This document shows positions 8,040-16,029 of a stretch of DNA of 29,959 bases, piece after piece (position 1 is the stretch's first letter; every line of letters starts with the position of its first letter). This DNA is from Pseudomonadota bacterium. Its GTDB lineage: Bacteria > Pseudomonadota > Gammaproteobacteria > Burkholderiales > Burkholderiaceae_B. A program made the position numbers and the translations under genes. The notes beneath the pieces were generated by a model that did no database searches, was not told where the DNA came from, and was given only the letters and a program-made list of their open reading frames with translations. The DNA lies in the NCBI GenBank assembly GCA_023432075.1, contig JAEYVD010000659.1, positions 1 through 29,959 of the forward strand. Direction: 5' to 3'.

Positions 8040-9042
8040 CGATCTGCCCCCGGATGTATTCCAGATTCAACAGCAATTTCTTCACCCCTTCGACATCCAA
8101 ACGTTCCGTGTTGTGGGACGTGTAGTCGTCCAACTCGGAAATCTCGGTTTCGCCTTCGACGAAATACTTCTTGTAGTTCAGGTCCCGGTTATCGGCGGGA
8201 ATACGGTAATAGCGGCCCATGTCTTCGGCCTTTGCCATTTCCTCACGCGAAATCAGCGACTCGTACAGCTTTTCGCCGTGGCGCGTGCCGATCACCTTGA
8301 GCGGGCTGTCACCGCCGATCAGTTCCTTGAGCGCAACCGCCAGGTCCGCGACGGTGGAGGCCGGCGCCTTCTGCACGAAGATGTCGCCTTGCTTGGCGTG
8401 CTCGAACGCATGCAGCACCAGATCCACCGAATCCTCGAGCGACATCAGGAATCGCGTCATGTTCGGATCGGTCACGGTAAGCGGTTCGCCCGTCTTCAAC
8501 TGGCTGATGAACAGCGGAATCACCGAACCGCGCGAGGCCATCACGTTGCCGTAGCGCGTTGCGCAGATCACCGGGCCGGATTTGACGGCGACGCGGGACT
8601 TGGCCACGACCAGCTTCTCGGCCATTGCCTTGGAGATACCCATGGCGTTGATCGGATACACCGCCTTGTCCGTGCTCAGCACGACCACGCGCTGCACGCC
8701 GGCGGCAATCGCGGCGTTCAGGACGTTTTCGGTCCCGATGACGTTCGTCTTGACCGCTTCCATCGGGTAGAACTCGCAAGACGGCACCTGCTTGAGCGCG
8801 GCCGCGTGAAACACGTAGTCCACGCCGATCATCGCCTGGGCGATGCTGTCGTAATCGCGCACGTCGCCGATGTGGAACTTGACCTTGTCGTCGGCCAAGG
8901 CAATGCGCATGTCCTCTTGCTTCTTTTCGTCGCGGCTGAAGACGCGGATTTCCTGCACATTCGTGGAGAGGAAGCGTTTGAGCACCGTATGTCCAAAGGA
9001 CCCGGTGCCGCCGGTAATCATGAGAACTTTGTTGTCGAACAT
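8032..9042 (-). CDS. fnlA: FnlA/WbjB/WbvB-type UDP-GlcNAc 4,6-dehydratase / 5-epimerase
   Basis: A soluble 336-residue SDR of the polysaccharide biosynthesis CapD/FlaA1 group. In characterised homologues (CapE, WbjB, WbvB) it turns UDP-GlcNAc into UDP-2-acetamido-2,6-dideoxy-L-arabino-4-hexulose by dehydration and C5 inversion. The Rossmann motif is GGTGSFG (11-17). The active-site stretch VLSTDKAVYPINAMGISK (121-138) has Met134 in place of Tyr with Lys138, as expected for the family. Unlike the 629-residue WbpM protein it has no membrane domain. The start at 9042 follows the reductase stop by 18 bases with no strong Shine-Dalgarno match. Two separate dehydratases in one operon imply two different deoxy-amino sugars. 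Confidence 0.93.
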   Translation of the reverse strand: MFDNKVLMITGGTGSFGHTVLKRFLSTNVQEIRVFSRDEKKQEDMRIALADDKVKFHIGDVRDYDSIAQAMIGVDYVFHAAALKQVPSCEFYPMEAVKTNVIGTENVLNAAIAAGVQRVVVLSTDKAVYPINAMGISKAMAEKLVVAKSRVAVKSGPVICATRYGNVMASRGSVIPLFISQLKTGEPLTVTDPNMTRFLMSLEDSVDLVLHAFEHAKQGDIFVQKAPASTVADLAVALKELIGGDSPLKVIGTRHGEKLYESLISREEMAKAEDMGRYYRIPADNRDLNYKKYFVEGETEISELDDYTSHNTERLDVEGVKKLLLNLEYIRGQIDA

Positions 9043-9060
9043 AAATTAACCATTCATCCG

Positions 9061-9927
9061 TTAGGGAACCAGGCGATGCGCGTGCATTTCCCGAATCAGT
9101 TCCGGCCATGCGGGAGGCACATAACCCGTGGCCTGCAAGAGGCGGGTGGCATCCAGGGACCGGTCGATCTTCAAGCGATCATCGGCAACGATCTCGATGT
9201 TCTTGCCATACACGTCGGCAACGAGCTTGAGGAGCGAATACTTGTCTATCGGCGCAACCGCGCAATGGTACAGGCCATGCAGCTCGGGACGCGGAATCAC
9301 GAAATCCTTCATGACCCGGGCCAGCTCGGTGGTGGGCAAGCCGGAGAAAACCGCACGCGTGAAACCCTTGACGGATCCCGTCTGCGACAGGAACCAGTCC
9401 ACCAGCGCCACATTGCTGCCCAATTCGTGGCCGATGATCGACGTGCGCAGGGTGATGGCATTGGCGTCGGTGGTCACCTCGCCAATGAACTTGGACTTGC
9501 CATAGAGATCTTCGGCATCGGAAGGATCCGATTCCAGGTACATGCCCTTGCGTCCATCGAACACGCAGTCGGTGCTCACGTGGATCAGGCGGGCCGATGC
9601 CAGCGCGCACAGGCGCGACAGACGGTGCGGCAGCATGGCGTTCACGGGCAACGCGGCCAGCGGGTCCTTGGCATCGGCCAATTGCTTGATGAGGCCAATA
9701 CAGTTGATGACCACGTCCGGCTTGACCCGGCCCATCACCGAAACCAGGGAGTCGTTATCCAGCACGTCGACGCCGGTCAGGAGGTTCTTGCGAACGCGCT
9801 CGTCGAAATAACGCATTCCCGCCGCGCTGCGCAGCGTGCCCCACGTCTCGAATGCCGGGTCCTCGCTGAAGCGCGCGAAAACCGCGCTGCCCAGCATGCC
9901 CGTTACGCCCAGGACCAAAATTTTCAT
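9061..9927 (-). CDS. RmlD-superfamily reductase, WbvR-like (UDP-L-QuiNAc path favoured) or WbjC/FnlB-like
   Basis: A 288-residue SDR with GVTGMLG (7-13), the VSTDCVFDG segment (117-125) and the catalytic YGKSK (Tyr142, Lys146). It sits directly before the FnlA- and FnlC-type genes, so it should reduce the 4-keto-L-arabino intermediate. The bifunctional UDP-L-FucNAc enzymes CapF and WbjC have about 370 residues, with a C-terminal cupin domain that epimerises C3; this protein stops right after the SDR domain and has no cupin. That length fits WbvR-type reductases of the UDP-L-QuiNAc route. An assignment as RmlD is unlikely because the rml genes form a separate operon and this one lies among fnl-type genes. 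Start ATG at 9927, four bases from the preceding TAG (TAGTATG). Confidence 0.85.
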   Translation of the reverse strand: MKILVLGVTGMLGSAVFARFSEDPAFETWGTLRSAAGMRYFDERVRKNLLTGVDVLDNDSLVSVMGRVKPDVVINCIGLIKQLADAKDPLAALPVNAMLPHRLSRLCALASARLIHVSTDCVFDGRKGMYLESDPSDAEDLYGKSKFIGEVTTDANAITLRTSIIGHELGSNVALVDWFLSQTGSVKGFTRAVFSGLPTTELARVMKDFVIPRPELHGLYHCAVAPIDKYSLLKLVADVYGKNIEIVADDRLKIDRSLDATRLLQATGYVPPAWPELIREMHAHRLVP

Positions 9928-9928
9928 A

Positions 9929-11170
9929 CTAAACCTTCTCTTTCAAATCCAGTTTCTCGGAAAGAATACTCATTAATCTGTCCACCTGCCGGGTTATCTC
10001 ATAATGCTCAAGATAGAACCGGCGCCCTGCTGCGGCAAGGGCATCGCGCTCGCTTTCATCCATGGCATGCAAACGCCCGATGCAATCGGCCAAGCCCTCT
10101 GAATCCTCGGCGGCGCATACCAGCCCGGCGCCCGCGCTGCGAATAACTTGCGCACCCGCCCCATCCAACGCCCCGATAATGGGCCGGCCCGCAGCCAGAT
10201 AAGCCTGAACCTTGCTGGGTATCGTCTGCGCCAGAATGGCGTCCCGGTTCAGCGTCACCAAAAGCGCCCCCGCCCTGCCAAAGATATGCGGCATCTGGTC
10301 GTTCGGATAGCGGCCAGCCAGCACGACGTTGGAGAGACCTTCCCGGTCCACCTCGTCGCGGATTCGGCCGAGCATGCTGCCGCTGCCCACCAGGACGATC
10401 TTGCAATCCGTGCGCCCTTTGAGCTTGCGCGCGGCAGCCAGGATCGTGTGCAACGATTGCGCAGTGCCAAGGTTACCCGCAAAGACCACGCAAAAACTGC
10501 GCTCCAGCGTGGCCAGCAGCTCGGCCGGCAGCGTGCAAGGGCTGAGCGCCGCTGTCTGGGGATCCGGGCTGGAATTGCCGTAGTAAACGATCTTGCGCGC
10601 CGACGCCAGGCGCGCCACCGGCGCCCGGAAGGCCTCGGACTGCACCAGCAACAACGATGCGGCACCATATATCGCGCGCACCATCAACCCGACGCCGCCC
10701 AGAATGGCGCGGTTGCGCACGAATCCGGTTGCGCTCAGGCTTTCGGGCCAGAGATCCTGAATCCAGATTGCCAATGGCAATTTCTTGCGCCATTTGAGGT
10801 AGATAGCCGGAATTACCGATGTGATCGGCGAAAATGCCACCGCCAGCACCACGTCGAAGTCCTTGTGCCCGACCGCCCGGAATCCATGACGCAGGCCGTT
10901 CACGACAAAGGACAGGTAATTGAGCACCAGATTCTTGCCACCGCCTGCGCGCCGCGTGCGCAGCGGCACCCGGTGTATCACCGTGCCGTCGTCCAACCGC
11001 TCTTGTGTGCACCCTGCTTCGGTATAGCCATCGAACAGCTTGCCATCGGGGTAGTTGGGCTTGCCGGTCAGGACTTCCACCACATGACCCTGCGCCGTCA
11101 GCGCGCGAACGAAGTCGTTGATGAAGAATTGCTCCGGCCAGAAATACTGGGTGACGATCAGGATTCTCAC
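9929..11170 (-). CDS. GT4 glycosyltransferase, WbuB-like (probable L-FucNAc/L-QuiNAc transferase)
   Basis: A 413-residue GT-B glycosyltransferase. It starts VRILIVTQYFWPEQFFINDF, and a GKPNYPDGKLFDGY segment follows; both are typical of the WbuB/WcaI group. The C-terminal donor region contains GSGSMLGRIRDEV and PSKVQAYLAAGRPIIGA. WbuB-type enzymes are regularly found next to the fnl genes and add L-FucNAc or L-QuiNAc to the primer sugar, which fits the gene order here. I chose the GTG at 11170 because it forms a GTGA overlap with the upstream stop and because homologues begin at this motif. The longer open frame to 11326 reads arginine/proline-rich shadow sequence of the upstream gene. Sugar specificity is inferred from context only. 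Confidence 0.88.
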   Translation of the reverse strand: MRILIVTQYFWPEQFFINDFVRALTAQGHVVEVLTGKPNYPDGKLFDGYTEAGCTQERLDDGTVIHRVPLRTRRAGGGKNLVLNYLSFVVNGLRHGFRAVGHKDFDVVLAVAFSPITSVIPAIYLKWRKKLPLAIWIQDLWPESLSATGFVRNRAILGGVGLMVRAIYGAASLLLVQSEAFRAPVARLASARKIVYYGNSSPDPQTAALSPCTLPAELLATLERSFCVVFAGNLGTAQSLHTILAAARKLKGRTDCKIVLVGSGSMLGRIRDEVDREGLSNVVLAGRYPNDQMPHIFGRAGALLVTLNRDAILAQTIPSKVQAYLAAGRPIIGALDGAGAQVIRSAGAGLVCAAEDSEGLADCIGRLHAMDESERDALAAAGRRFYLEHYEITRQVDRLMSILSEKLDLKEKV

Positions 11171-12231
11171 GGCGCGCTCGCTGCGGAAGCGCCGGCGCGC
11201 AACCGGGCCCAGAACTGGCCGGGCGTCTCGGGCGCGACGACTGGGCTGGGCGCGGCCAGCTGGCGGCGCACGGCCCGCGCAATCGACGTGGCCGATGCCG
11301 GATCGAAGGTCTGGACCGGCACACACACGTCGCGCACGTAATCCAGCTCCGACGCCACGATCGGCAGGCCAGCCTTGGCCGCCTCGATCAGCGGCAGGCC
11401 AAACGATTCGCCAAACGACGGGAACACCAGCGCGCCCGCCTGCGCATAAAGCGCCGCCACGTCCTCGCGCGTCAGCTCTCCCAGGTTCTCCACCCGTAGC
11501 CCGTGGCGGTTGGCGACGTCAAGAAGCTCCCGCGCCAACACGGCGTCGCGGGCGCCCAGCGTCAGAACGAGGGACGGATAAAAACCGTCTTCGGCCAGCA
11601 GCCGCCATGCCTGGACCAGGCGCCGGTGATTCTTGTGCGCCACCCCGTCGGCCACATATACAAAATCCCATTTGGGCGTGTGATCCGCCCGCACCGCCGG
11701 ATTGCCGGCCGTGATGTCGGCCACGAAAGGCGCGACCCGCACGGGCGGCAGGCGCGTGGCGTTGCCCAGCCAATCCAGCACCTCGCGGCGCATGGTCGGC
11801 GTCTGGACCACATATTCGGCAACGCGATGACGAAAGCAGCGCCCGATCGAGCGTTCGAAGAGCAGCCGCAACCGCGTGGGCAAGGGAAACTGCGATAGCC
11901 GCACGCCGCGCAGGTAGTTCCTGTTCTGCAAAAACACCACGACACGCGCGCGCGACGGCAGCACGGGCGGCAAGCCGTGGAAACAGAACAGGATGGCTTG
12001 CGGCCCCGCCGCCCGCCGCGCGGCGAATTCGCCCCGGAGCCGGGCCAGCGCCGTCGGCGCGACCCAATACACGGATGCTCCCTCGGGGATCTGCACGCGC
12101 GGCTGCACGCGGGCATCCAGGAACAGGCGCAGCGGCGCCCCTGCCGGCCAGGCGCCCAGGAGCGCCTGCAGCAGCACGAAGCCGCCGCCGGTATGCACAT
12201 TGGGCGCGTAAAGGACGACTTCTACAGCCAT
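11167..12231 (-). CDS. GT4-family glycosyltransferase
   Basis: A 354-residue GT-B glycosyltransferase. The N-terminal acceptor domain begins VEVVLYAPNVHTGGGFVLLQ and includes VVVFLQNRNYLRG (97-109). The C-terminal donor domain has YVADGVAHKNHRRLVQAW (192-209) and the classic E-x7-E motif ESFGLPLIE (Glu275, Glu283) followed by AAKAGLPIVAS. These residues identify a retaining GT4 enzyme, presumably using a nucleotide sugar made by this locus. Its stop overlaps the GTG of the next gene by four bases. A short 66-base gap without visible features separates it from the upstream glycosyltransferase gene. The donor and acceptor cannot be deduced from sequence. Confidence 0.88.
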   Translation of the reverse strand: MAVEVVLYAPNVHTGGGFVLLQALLGAWPAGAPLRLFLDARVQPRVQIPEGASVYWVAPTALARLRGEFAARRAAGPQAILFCFHGLPPVLPSRARVVVFLQNRNYLRGVRLSQFPLPTRLRLLFERSIGRCFRHRVAEYVVQTPTMRREVLDWLGNATRLPPVRVAPFVADITAGNPAVRADHTPKWDFVYVADGVAHKNHRRLVQAWRLLAEDGFYPSLVLTLGARDAVLARELLDVANRHGLRVENLGELTREDVAALYAQAGALVFPSFGESFGLPLIEAAKAGLPIVASELDYVRDVCVPVQTFDPASATSIARAVRRQLAAPSPVVAPETPGQFWARLRAGASAASAP

Positions 12232-12297
12232 GTTGGGAAGCAGCTTATGGGCATTGGATATGCGGGAAAGTGGCGTCGCCGTGCCGGCCGGCCAGTG

Positions 12298-13533
12298 TCA
12301 GAGTCCCTCCAGGATCTGGCCGAAGCGCTGCGCGATCCGTTTGCCGCTGAATGTATCCCGGTAGGCCTGATCGCACCAGTCGGCCCCATCCTTGCGCAGC
12401 ACGTGGTCCACGGCGCCCTCGCCCGCCTTTTCGATTTCTTCGACGTCCGACGGCCGGGCGTGCCAGCAGCCCAGCTGCTTCATGGCGTCCTCGGAGCCGC
12501 CCGGCGGCGTCAGGCCGACGATGGGCGTGTCCGCGCCAATATAGTCGGACAGCTTGCTGGGCAGGAATAAATTCTGGCGTACATTGGCTTCGATCAATAG
12601 CAGAATGTCCGCGTCGTACATCTGCTCCAGCGATTCCACGAACGAGACGTTGCCCACGGCGCGCACCGTGCCCTCGGGCAGGCGCTTGGCCGACTCGGTG
12701 GCGAGCATCTCGGGCGGCACCAAGCCGATCAGTTCGACGCTGAGCAGTCCGCGCAGGTCCGGCCGGCGCTGGAACAGCCGCACCAGTGCCTGGAACAGCG
12801 GCTCGGGCGACCGGCGGCCGTACAGGACCCCCACATAGCGCAAAACGATGCGATCGTTCTTGGCCTTGGGGCGCTGCGGGAAAAGCGCCTCGTCAAAGGC
12901 GTGGGGAATCACATCCGTGCGGCGGCGCACGGATTCGGGTTGGCCCTGCATCATCAGGTCCAGCGAGTAGCGCGAACTGTGCACGATGAAATCGGCCGCC
13001 GCCACGGCGCGCGGCTCGTGGCGGGCGTTCCACATCTTGGTCAGCCGGCTGACCTCAAGCGGGTTGCCCGCCCACGGGTCGCTGAACTGGGCCAGCCACT
13101 TCACGTTGGGCCGCGCCTTCTTCACACGCGTCATCACGGCGTTGATCGAATGAAACGGCGACCACGTCATCACGGCGTCGTACTGGCTGAGGTCCATGTC
13201 CATGAGCTTGCTGTACGCGGATTCGCGCAGCACGGTCATCAGGTCCGGCACGCGATCGAGCTTGCGGATGGAGGACCGCACAAGGCTCATCAGGTTCTTC
13301 GCGGGCCGCAGCCGGTCGATCCGGCCGAATGTCTTCTCCGCGAAAGGCAGCAGGCTGTGGTCCAACGGCAATTCCGCGCAGAACGAGTCCGCGCACACGA
13401 CGTCGACGTCGTAGCCGGACCGGGCAAGCGCTGCCATCGGCTTGTAGACGGCAGCCGTCATCTGCACCTGCATGGGCGGAAAGGCGTAACTGAACAGCAG
13501 AATCCTGCCCTTGTGCGAGTTCGGATGGTCCAT
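12298..13533 (-). CDS. GT-B (GT4-like) glycosyltransferase
   Basis: About 411 residues from the ATG at 13533. The N-terminal half begins GRILLFSYAFPPMQVQMTAAV and carries YDAVMTWSPFHSINAVM and WLAQFSDPWAGNPLE, as in GT4-like enzymes of capsule and O-antigen clusters. The donor-domain half has RYVGVLYGRRSPEPLFQAL and LFLPSKLSDYIGADTPIVG; the latter replaces the usual E-x7-E loop, so it belongs to a divergent branch. A GTG at 13560, inside the upstream gene and preceded by GGGAG, would add nine residues and create a 14-base overlap; either start is possible. It lies between the acyltransferase and another GT4 gene. Sugar specificity is unknown. Confidence 0.82.
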   Translation of the reverse strand: MDHPNSHKGRILLFSYAFPPMQVQMTAAVYKPMAALARSGYDVDVVCADSFCAELPLDHSLLPFAEKTFGRIDRLRPAKNLMSLVRSSIRKLDRVPDLMTVLRESAYSKLMDMDLSQYDAVMTWSPFHSINAVMTRVKKARPNVKWLAQFSDPWAGNPLEVSRLTKMWNARHEPRAVAAADFIVHSSRYSLDLMMQGQPESVRRRTDVIPHAFDEALFPQRPKAKNDRIVLRYVGVLYGRRSPEPLFQALVRLFQRRPDLRGLLSVELIGLVPPEMLATESAKRLPEGTVRAVGNVSFVESLEQMYDADILLLIEANVRQNLFLPSKLSDYIGADTPIVGLTPPGGSEDAMKQLGCWHARPSDVEEIEKAGEGAVDHVLRKDGADWCDQAYRDTFSGKRIAQRFGQILEGL

Positions 13534-13546
13534 GGAAGTCGAAACG

Positions 13547-14623
13547 TTATCCGGCAACACGGCTGGCTCCCGGAATCAGGCGAATCGCGGCCGCGATGAG
13601 GCCGCTGAAGAAAAAGGTGCAGAAGGAAATCAACAGGATCACGAGCGAAACGGGCAGGTGCTCCGACGCAATGCGAATCGCATCGCTATAGCGCACATGC
13701 TCAAGGACGACCACGTGCACGAAAAAGATGATGAAGGCGCGGTCGCTCAGCCATTTCGCGATCGCCGCGGCCCGGGCCGGCAGATCGAGCGTCACGAACG
13801 CCAGAAACGCCGCCATGGACGCGATGATCACGTTGGGCGTGAAATAGACGTAGGCGCGCTCGACTGCCACGCCGGCCTTTTCGCTGAAGCGCCACGTCAG
13901 ATAGAACGTGATCGCCGAGCAGATGGCATAGACGGCAATGCACGTCCACCGCGGGATCGCCTTGCGGTCGATGCCGGCCAAGAGCCCGCCCAGGATGAAC
14001 AGCCCGCCGTACCCAAGAAAGCTGGTGAGCTGCATGATCCGCAGGACCGGCAGCGGCCAATACAGCGGTACGCTGGTGACGGCAAACCAGATCACAAAGA
14101 AGTAGACGCCCAGCGCCGGCCGGCTGCGCAGCACTTCGTAGATTGCCTGCAGGAAAGGCAGCAGGATATACAGTCCGACGATCATGTACACGAACCACAG
14201 GTGGTACATCGCCGGCTCAGAGAACATCGAGAGCAAACCCGCGCCGTAGCTGCCCAGCGCACCGTTGCGATACAGGTACGCGGCGCTCCAGAAAACCAGC
14301 GGGATGAACACCTTCAATACCCGGCGCAGGATGCTGCCGGTGGACACCACCTGCATCCCGGGGCGCAGCAGCATCGCGCCAGAGATCATCACGAACAGCG
14401 GCACGGCCACGCGCACGGCGGAATCCAGCGCATTGGCCGACAGCCAGTCGGGCAACGGGCTCTTGCCGAAGGCGTAGAACGCGGCGCCGCAGGAGTGAAT
14501 CAGGATCACGCCATAGATGGCCACCACCCGGCACAGGTCCGCCCAGGCGGCTCTCTGCCTGCCAGGCACCGCGCCGGACTGTGGATCCGCAATCCCGGTG
14601 GTCAACGTATCCGCCGTTGTCAT
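13547..14623 (-). CDS. Membrane-bound acyltransferase, OafA/WecH type (Acyl_transf_3)
   Basis: A 358-residue multi-spanning membrane protein of the acyltransferase-3 family, which typically O-acetylates O-antigen or other surface glycans, drawing on cytoplasmic acetyl-CoA. The N-terminal signature RVVAIYGVILIHSC (32-45) holds the conserved Arg and His43. FVMISGAMLL (77-86) matches the FxxxSG motif. About ten hydrophobic segments follow, ending with FIIFFVHVVVLEHV and a last helix. The start at 14623 was chosen because it gives an ATGA overlap with the upstream glycosyltransferase stop and precedes the first family motif. The longer open frame to 14884 adds only arginine/glycine-rich shadow sequence. 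The acceptor is probably an O-antigen residue; this is context-based. Confidence 0.88.
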   Translation of the reverse strand: MTTADTLTTGIADPQSGAVPGRQRAAWADLCRVVAIYGVILIHSCGAAFYAFGKSPLPDWLSANALDSAVRVAVPLFVMISGAMLLRPGMQVVSTGSILRRVLKVFIPLVFWSAAYLYRNGALGSYGAGLLSMFSEPAMYHLWFVYMIVGLYILLPFLQAIYEVLRSRPALGVYFFVIWFAVTSVPLYWPLPVLRIMQLTSFLGYGGLFILGGLLAGIDRKAIPRWTCIAVYAICSAITFYLTWRFSEKAGVAVERAYVYFTPNVIIASMAAFLAFVTLDLPARAAAIAKWLSDRAFIIFFVHVVVLEHVRYSDAIRIASEHLPVSLVILLISFCTFFFSGLIAAAIRLIPGASRVAG

Positions 14624-15849
14624 TTTCCCGACCGCCTTCCCTGGATCACCCGTTCGTAAACATCCACCATACGCTCGGCCTGCAAGCGTATGTCGTAGTG
14701 CTGCTCGGCCAACTGGCGCGATCTTGCGCCCCGTGCCAACCGCTCCTGCGGATCGCCGATCAGACGCTCCATCGCCGCCGCCAGCGCGGCCGAATCGCGG
14801 GACGGCACCGCCAGCCCCGCTTCCGGTGTGAACACGACCTCGGGCAAGGCGGTTCCCTCGAAGCAGATGGTGGGCTTGCCGCACGCCATCGCCTCGACGG
14901 CCATCAACCCGAACGAATCAGCCAGCGACGGCATGAGGAACAGGTCAGTGGCACTATAGACGTCCTGCATCACGGCATCGTCATTCGTCCAGCCTAGTTC
15001 GACAACCTGAAACCTGTCCTTGAACTTCTCGATCCGGCCCTTGTCGTTGAGCGTCAAGAGGCAGATGGGCACCTGCGTCTGCAGGCGGTCCAACGCCTCG
15101 ATCACATACTGCAGGCCCTTGAAGTCGTTGACGACCGACCGGAAGCACAGCACCAGCCGATGCGGCTCGATGCCCAGGCGCGCCTTGGCTGCCGCCTGGT
15201 CCCCGGGTTTGAAGAAATCCAGATCAAGACCGAACGGCACCTTATGGACGGGCACGCCTTCCAGCAGGGGCGACTGCCGGACCATGTTCTCCATCCAGCG
15301 CGAGGCCACCAGAATCTCGAAGTTCGAGCGCCGATAGGCCGCGCGCTTGAGCCGGAAATTCAGCGCCGTCGTGTCATGCTGGATTGCAAAATCGGTCTTC
15401 AGATCGGGGCACTGTCCGCAGCCGGTCTTCCAGCGCTGGCACGAAAACGGATGGATGCAGTGGCCCGTCATCGCCCACGGATCGTGCAGCGTCCACAGCG
15501 ACGGCTTCTCGGCAGTCATCGCGGGCAGCGACTGCATGCTCAGAAAACCGGAATGGATGATGTGATAGTGCACCAGGTCCGCTTCGCGGAACGCCTCCAT
15601 GCGGCGCATGTGCATGCCGTTGGAATACAGCTGCGATTGCAGCGAGAGTACCTTCTCGACGCCTCGCGTCAGCCGGTTGACCTTGCGCAGCAGCTTGCCG
15701 TGCAGGCTCACGACGCCGTCTTCCTGACGGTCCTGCTCCCACACGAAATGCTTGGAGGAAACGCCAAGCGCCTCGAGATGAGGCTTCAGGGAAAGCCCGT
15801 TGAAGCGGCGCCCGGGCGACTGGTATCCGTTAACTTGCAAAACTCTCAT
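14620..15849 (-). CDS. GT4-family glycosyltransferase with four-cysteine insert
   Basis: A 409-residue GT-B glycosyltransferase. The N-terminus reads MRVLQVNGYQSPGRRFNGLS. WTLHDPWAMTGHC (119-131) starts a short insert with four cysteines (Cys131, 137, 144, 147) that could bind a metal or form a structural knuckle; such Cys patterns recur in some colanic-acid-type GT4 enzymes. The donor domain carries FRSVVNDFKGLQYVIEAL and a D-x7-E variant of the GT4 motif, DSFGLMAVE (Asp311, Glu319), then AMACGKPTICFEG. It ends in an ATGA overlap with the acyltransferase gene. It is preceded by a 180-base gap with a hairpin. The donor sugar is unknown; L-rhamnose from the nearby rml genes is one option. Confidence 0.88.
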   Translation of the reverse strand: MRVLQVNGYQSPGRRFNGLSLKPHLEALGVSSKHFVWEQDRQEDGVVSLHGKLLRKVNRLTRGVEKVLSLQSQLYSNGMHMRRMEAFREADLVHYHIIHSGFLSMQSLPAMTAEKPSLWTLHDPWAMTGHCIHPFSCQRWKTGCGQCPDLKTDFAIQHDTTALNFRLKRAAYRRSNFEILVASRWMENMVRQSPLLEGVPVHKVPFGLDLDFFKPGDQAAAKARLGIEPHRLVLCFRSVVNDFKGLQYVIEALDRLQTQVPICLLTLNDKGRIEKFKDRFQVVELGWTNDDAVMQDVYSATDLFLMPSLADSFGLMAVEAMACGKPTICFEGTALPEVVFTPEAGLAVPSRDSAALAAAMERLIGDPQERLARGARSRQLAEQHYDIRLQAERMVDVYERVIQGRRSGK

Positions 15850-15966
15850 GGTGTGCCCGCCAATCCTCTTGTGTCGAACCAGGCCTGTTGCGAACGCTGA
15901 CCATGTATGTTTTTCATGGTTTCCCCTCCGCCTGGCGCTACATGGGATTTAAATCACTCTTGTAAT

Positions 15967-16000
15967 GGCGACAACGCAACCATGCGCTGCTGTTGTCGCC
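15967..16000. repeat. 9-bp perfect inverted repeat between terminator and glycosyltransferase genes
   Basis: GGCGACAAC (15967-15975) and GTTGTCGCC (15992-16000) form a perfect stem around a 16-base loop, in the 180-base gap 15850-16029. On the minus strand the stem is not followed by a T-run. About 20 bases further downstream is a TTAAAT box with a TTGTCG box (inside the repeat) 16 bases before it, so a weak internal promoter for the downstream glycosyltransferase genes is possible. Confidence 0.45.
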
Positions 16001-16029
16001 CCGAAAACCGCGTAAGGCTCAGGCAGACA

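Noticed and set aside
9061..9927. Reading this reductase as the missing rmlD
   Set aside because: It lies inside the fnl-type cassette far from rmlBAC; a UDP-sugar reductase role fits better, although a dual role is not excluded.
7978..10146. 722-codon plus-strand open frame across the dehydratase, reductase and glycosyltransferase genes
   Set aside because: Antisense shadow of three well-supported minus-strand genes; the translation is His/Arg/Gln-rich with no domain motif.
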